Positions 6,373-9,518 of a stretch of DNA of 9,518 nt are shown one piece after another (position 1 is the first letter of the stretch; every line of letters begins with the position of its first letter). The stretch is from Planctomycetes bacterium UBA1146 (GTDB lineage: Bacteria > Planctomycetota > UBA8108 > UBA1146), in assembly GCA_002311345.1 (NCBI GenBank), contig DCAA01000028.1:81510-91027 (forward strand), written 5' to 3'. Made by a program: the position numbers and the translations under genes. The notes beneath the pieces are model-generated. The model had not been told where the DNA came from. It saw only the letters and a program-made list of their open reading frames with translations, and made no database searches.

Positions 6373-7875
6373 TCACTTCTTCGGTGGGATCTGATTCAAC
6401 GTGTAATAGGCGACAGGATGCAACACTTTCTCTCCTTCGATGGTCTGGATGCCGGGCAGGTGCAGTTCGTGCACATGTCCCTTCTGCAAACCGTCGACGA
6501 TCAGATCGACCCGTAATCCATCTTCGGAAACACGCACTTGAGTGATCTTCGGTGTCGTCTGGTCGATCTCGGGGCTGCCGTAGAAGCGCCAGTAATGGTG
6601 GGTGTAGGTCTCCATCTGATAACTGGCGGGATCTGCGGCGATGGCTCGATCGACCGGCTTGGTGAAAGTCAGGGAGAAACCGTCGGGCCGTGCGCTCATC
6701 TCCAACAGCTCGAGCGGTGTTTTCCCACTCCAGCGCAATCGCTGCAGTGCGTAGGGCTCACGACTACGAGTAGGCCATCCACGGCAACATCCTCCGACGA
6801 TCAATTGACCATTGGATGACAACAGTCCACCGAGCAGTCCGGTGCTGAATCCCTGACGGAACGGGTAACAGGCTCCTTGCCATACTCCTTGAACCTGTTC
6901 GGTGGTCACTCGCATCACGACACTCAGCGTGTAATCGAGCACGAACAGTTGATCTCCGAAGGGACCGAAGGCACCGTTCGATTCATCGAGCAGGATCGCC
7001 GTCGCCGATTGTCCCATCTTCTTGTAGGGCAGTACCACGCTGGTCGGGATCAACTCAGGGATGCGCTCGGCATCGATGTGCAGCCGACCATCCTCGCCGT
7101 CAGTTGGTTGTCCAGGTTCCGGTCCCATGTTGGGAGCGAGTTCGTACCAGGGGAAACTGATGGGGTGGCCGACGAATCCACCCGGCCGTAACTCCTTGAG
7201 GCCACAGGCTCCGTTCCATGGCCCCTGATTTTCGCTATAGAAGGCCACTCCAGCGCTGTTGAAGCCAACCCCGCCAGGACTACGCAGCCCGCTGCAGGTA
7301 GGAGTTGTGGTGCCATCGGCATTGACGCGTAGACACCAGCCACGGAATGGGAAGTCCGAGGTGTAAGATCCGGACAGACACAACGTGACCCAGATGTTTC
7401 CTTCCGAATCGAAGCGAGAGCCAAAGGTGAACTCGTGCTCCGAACCGAAACCCCAGCCATCACTGACCGTCTCGTACACATCTGCAGTACCATCGCCATC
7501 GCTATCGATGATGCGTGTCACCTCTGCCTGCTGGGTGGCATAGAGAACGCCATCTTTTCGCGCCAGCCCGAACACCTCGTGTAGCCCCTGGGCGAACAGG
7601 TGATAATCGGCGGCGAGGTCATCGTCGAGCAAGCCATCGACGAACCAGATCTCACCGCGGCGGGTGCCGATGGCGACCTGACCGTCATCGAGTTCCAGCA
7701 TGCTGACCGCCTCGAGGTGGATCGCTGGTGGAATCTCCAGGTCTTCGATCACCCACCAGTCGCCCTCGTCGAAATCAGACAGTGGAGGAAGGTTTTCCTG
7801 CTCGTTCTGTGCAAGAGCGGGGATCGAAATACAGATCAATAGGGATAGGACGATGCCATGGAGACAGGTCTTCAT
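6373..7875 (-). CDS. Secreted sugar/sorbosone dehydrogenase-like beta-propeller protein
   Basis: This 500-residue protein has a signal peptide (1-22, ending PALA then Q) and a propeller resembling PQQ-dependent glucose/sorbosone dehydrogenases. Landmarks in order are IGTRRGEIWFVD (69-80), a calcium-loop-like DSDGDGTAD (124-132), SEHEFTFG (145-152) with H147 as candidate active-site histidine, GLRSPGGVGF (196-205), ENQGPWNG (215-222), LRPGGFVGHP (229-238) and GGCCRGW (361-367). From about 385 to 500 a separate C-terminal beta domain ends in LHLPGI (471-476) and HPVAYYTLNQIP (486-497), endings I associate with planctomycete and verrucomicrobial proteins. Adjacent cysteines C363 and C364 sit in a loop near the presumed active face. 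Its ATG overlaps the cytochrome stop as ATGA, so the two are probably co-translated and the cytochrome may take its electrons. Cofactor and substrate are inference; it might be a non-catalytic propeller. Confidence 0.9.
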   Translation of the reverse strand: MKTCLHGIVLSLLICISIPALAQNEQENLPPLSDFDEGDWWVIEDLEIPPAIHLEAVSMLELDDGQVAIGTRRGEIWFVDGLLDDDLAADYHLFAQGLHEVFGLARKDGVLYATQQAEVTRIIDSDGDGTADVYETVSDGWGFGSEHEFTFGSRFDSEGNIWVTLCLSGSYTSDFPFRGWCLRVNADGTTTPTCSGLRSPGGVGFNSAGVAFYSENQGPWNGACGLKELRPGGFVGHPISFPWYELAPNMGPEPGQPTDGEDGRLHIDAERIPELIPTSVVLPYKKMGQSATAILLDESNGAFGPFGDQLFVLDYTLSVVMRVTTEQVQGVWQGACYPFRQGFSTGLLGGLLSSNGQLIVGGCCRGWPTRSREPYALQRLRWSGKTPLELLEMSARPDGFSLTFTKPVDRAIAADPASYQMETYTHHYWRFYGSPEIDQTTPKITQVRVSEDGLRVDLIVDGLQKGHVHELHLPGIQTIEGEKVLHPVAYYTLNQIPPKK

Positions 7876-9518
7876 CGGTTGTCCTTTCCCCAGTGGTACT
7901 CGATGGCGATGGAGATTTTTTCATCGAAGTAGGGCGGGAAAGAGATCCAGGTCTCCCACTTATCGGGCACGGTGTACATCGGTCGAGGAGTCGCGGTGGT
8001 CTTTGAATCTGACATCCGCACCTGTAGTCCATCTTGGTAGACACAGGTGCCGTCATCTCGAATCTCTTCAGGGGGAACGTCCCTGACGCGCAGGTAAAAC
8101 GCGCCTCGCTGATTGGGATTTTTTCTCAACGTGAAATCGATGTTCCTGCGCAGGAAGGAGCCGTTTTCATCCTCGACGGCGATGATGGTTTCCTCGACGT
8201 CGAGATAGTCGGTGGAGTACATGATCGTCGGGATCTTGTTCTGCCCCAGTCGGTATCCGTTGAAACGATAGCCGTAGGGACGTTGCCCCTCCTGTCGATC
8301 ACCGGGCCAGGGACAGAACATATCGGGCAAGAACACGATGTCGGGACCACGCGGGAAAGTGAGAACTTCGCGACCCAGTGGGCGGATTCTGCCCATCCCT
8401 TGCGATGACCAGTGGGCACCCGCATCGAGGAAGCGTCCCTTCCACATCAAAGCGAGCCGCAGTTCCTGGGCATCGAATGCGTAATGGAGACCTTCCGGCA
8501 ATCCCACGGCGATGCCACGGAAGCCCGCCTGCCACAACTTGCCGCGGTAGAGGATCGCCTCGCCACCGACGATCAGTTCCTTCTGCTGGCGGCTCAGACC
8601 TTCAGGGAATACCGCCTGCTCGCCATCTTCGAGGTAGCGCCACAGCGCCTGCACCTGCTGGCCGGCATCACCATCGAGCAGTTCGGGAAGCATGCTACGA
8701 CCGCCGGGCCAGAAGGCGAGCATCTGGGTGCCCGGTCTCAGCGATTCCGGATCGAGCATGTAGCGATGAAACCAGTCACGGTTGAGACGTTCGGTGGTGG
8801 TGACCAGATCCATCGCGCGCATACCGACCGACTGCTTACGGTTGAAGTCGTGGCACAGCACGCACTGGAGCATCCCGACGCCGGACATCTGGTGACCGGC
8901 GGATATTGCTGCCTCGGCATCGTGGGTCAGATCGGGTACCAAAGTGGCGTGGCGATCGAGTGCGATCAGGTCGGAGGCCAGATGGCGTGTCTGTGGATGA
9001 TCGAAGCGAGGCATGCGTGTGTTCATGTAGTCTCGTACTGACCGTCCGTTGAGAATCACATCTTCGAGCCACTGCGGTTGTAACTTGTCCCCGACTCCGG
9101 TGAGAGGAGGCGGGATTTTCCCCTCGTCGCCGAGCAGCGGATCGGTTCCAGTGAAGAGATCCCGCCGATCATCAGGTATGCCGCCGAGATCGCCACGAGC
9201 ATGGCAAGCAGTACAGCGAAATGTTTGCAAGGTGAGATCGACACGTTGCTCGGGACCGGGTGGTTGAGGATCCGAGTTCAGGAACTTCAGAGCGGCTTCG
9301 AGATCTCGTGTCTGGTGGGCAGAGAGCGTGTACTTCGGATGGGGACGAACAGGAGTTGATCCGGCGAGTTTCTCCAGTGCTGGTGCATCTGCAGCGGAAT
9401 TGTCTTCATGACAGTGCACGCACCCGAATTTTGTATAGAGATACTCCCCGAGCTCAACATCGCCGTCCAGCAGATCCCATGCTAGCTCGGGTGGCAGTGG
9501 CTCCCTGAAGTTGCTCAG
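7872..9518 (-). CDS. Triheme cytochrome c protein with unassigned C-terminal domain, N-terminus cut by window edge
   Basis: The frame is open from the right edge to a TGA at 7874-7872, giving 548 visible residues; signal peptide and true start lie outside. Three heme c sites are seen: CVHCH (33-37), CTACH (102-106) and CVLCH (219-223). M169 (NTRMPRF) and M266 (GTQMLAF) are good candidate distal ligands for the second and third hemes; the first module shows no Met before residue 165. The segment RDWFHRYMLDP to FWPGG (247-272) resembles multiheme cytochromes of planctomycetes. Residues from about 310 to 548 form a heme-free region with VGGEAILYRG (317-326), GIAVGLPEGLHYAFDA (335-350) and WKGRFLDAGAHW (359-370), which I cannot assign to a named domain. 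It should act in the periplasm or outside the cell as an electron carrier. Its stop overlaps the dehydrogenase-like start, so the two form an operon. The GTG at 9419 is not a start because it lies inside the first heme motif. Confidence 0.92.
   Translation of the reverse strand: MSNFREPLPPELAWDLLDGDVELGEYLYTKFGCVHCHEDNSAADAPALEKLAGSTPVRPHPKYTLSAHQTRDLEAALKFLNSDPQPPGPEQRVDLTLQTFRCTACHARGDLGGIPDDRRDLFTGTDPLLGDEGKIPPPLTGVGDKLQPQWLEDVILNGRSVRDYMNTRMPRFDHPQTRHLASDLIALDRHATLVPDLTHDAEAAISAGHQMSGVGMLQCVLCHDFNRKQSVGMRAMDLVTTTERLNRDWFHRYMLDPESLRPGTQMLAFWPGGRSMLPELLDGDAGQQVQALWRYLEDGEQAVFPEGLSRQQKELIVGGEAILYRGKLWQAGFRGIAVGLPEGLHYAFDAQELRLALMWKGRFLDAGAHWSSQGMGRIRPLGREVLTFPRGPDIVFLPDMFCPWPGDRQEGQRPYGYRFNGYRLGQNKIPTIMYSTDYLDVEETIIAVEDENGSFLRRNIDFTLRKNPNQRGAFYLRVRDVPPEEIRDDGTCVYQDGLQVRMSDSKTTATPRPMYTVPDKWETWISFPPYFDEKISIAIEYHWGKDNR
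7882..7887 (-). promoter_or_regulatory. Ribosome binding site of the dehydrogenase-like gene, inside the cytochrome gene
   Basis: On the minus strand AAAGGA lies 6 nt before the ATG at 7875, within the last codons of the cytochrome gene. With the ATGA stop/start overlap this points to translational coupling. Confidence 0.6.

Noticed and set aside
8412..9041. Plus-strand open frame of 209 codons
   Set aside because: Antisense to the triheme cytochrome gene, which is supported by three heme motifs.
9417..9419. GTG as start of the cytochrome gene
   Set aside because: This codon is the Val of the first CVHCH heme motif and the frame stays open to the right edge, so the real start is outside the window.
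1..9518. CRISPR arrays, tRNA or rRNA genes, insertion sequences, integrase or toxin genes
   Set aside because: No regularly spaced direct repeats, cloverleaf-like segments, terminal inverted repeats or matching protein motifs were seen on reading both strands.

Overview
The window looks like a piece of a moderately GC-rich bacterial chromosome. It is densely coded, with six real protein genes and no RNA genes, insertion sequences, CRISPR arrays or phage genes that I can see. Four of the six products carry, or probably carry, export signals, and they belong to families common in Planctomycetota, Verrucomicrobiota and Acidobacteriota: a many-bladed Asp-box propeller, an M14 peptidase with calcium-loop insertions, a sugar/sorbosone-dehydrogenase-like propeller and a multiheme cytochrome c. 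I lean towards a Planctomycetota-like or related free-living organism. That rests on protein style alone, not on a marker gene.

Layout. Leftward block A (positions 4573 down to 1) has an M14 zinc carboxypeptidase first, followed 37 nt later by a very large Asp-box (BNR/sortilin-type) beta-propeller protein that runs off the left edge. A 239-nt divergent intergenic region (4574-4812) separates it from rightward block B (4813-6367). Block B holds a YugP-type membrane zinc protease and an FkbM-type methyltransferase, possibly preceded by a 19-codon leader ORF that overlaps the protease start. Leftward block C (9518 down to 6373) converges on block B with only 5 nt between the stop codons. It holds a three-heme cytochrome c protein, cut by the right edge, whose stop codon overlaps the start of the dehydrogenase-like propeller in an ATGA.

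How the genes may work together. Block C is the most coherent unit: a secreted propeller resembling PQQ-dependent sugar dehydrogenases is translationally coupled to a triheme cytochrome that could accept its electrons. Block A pairs two secreted proteins, a peptidase and a large propeller, so a role in handling extracellular peptides is plausible but unproven. Block B pairs a membrane protease with a small-molecule or glycan O-methyltransferase, and nothing in the sequence links their functions. I found no convincing new defence, mobile or RNA-based system. The points most worth a second look are the cytochrome/dehydrogenase pair with its unassigned C-terminal domain and vicinal cysteines, the calcium loops of the M14 enzyme, and the small leader ORF in front of the YugP-like gene.
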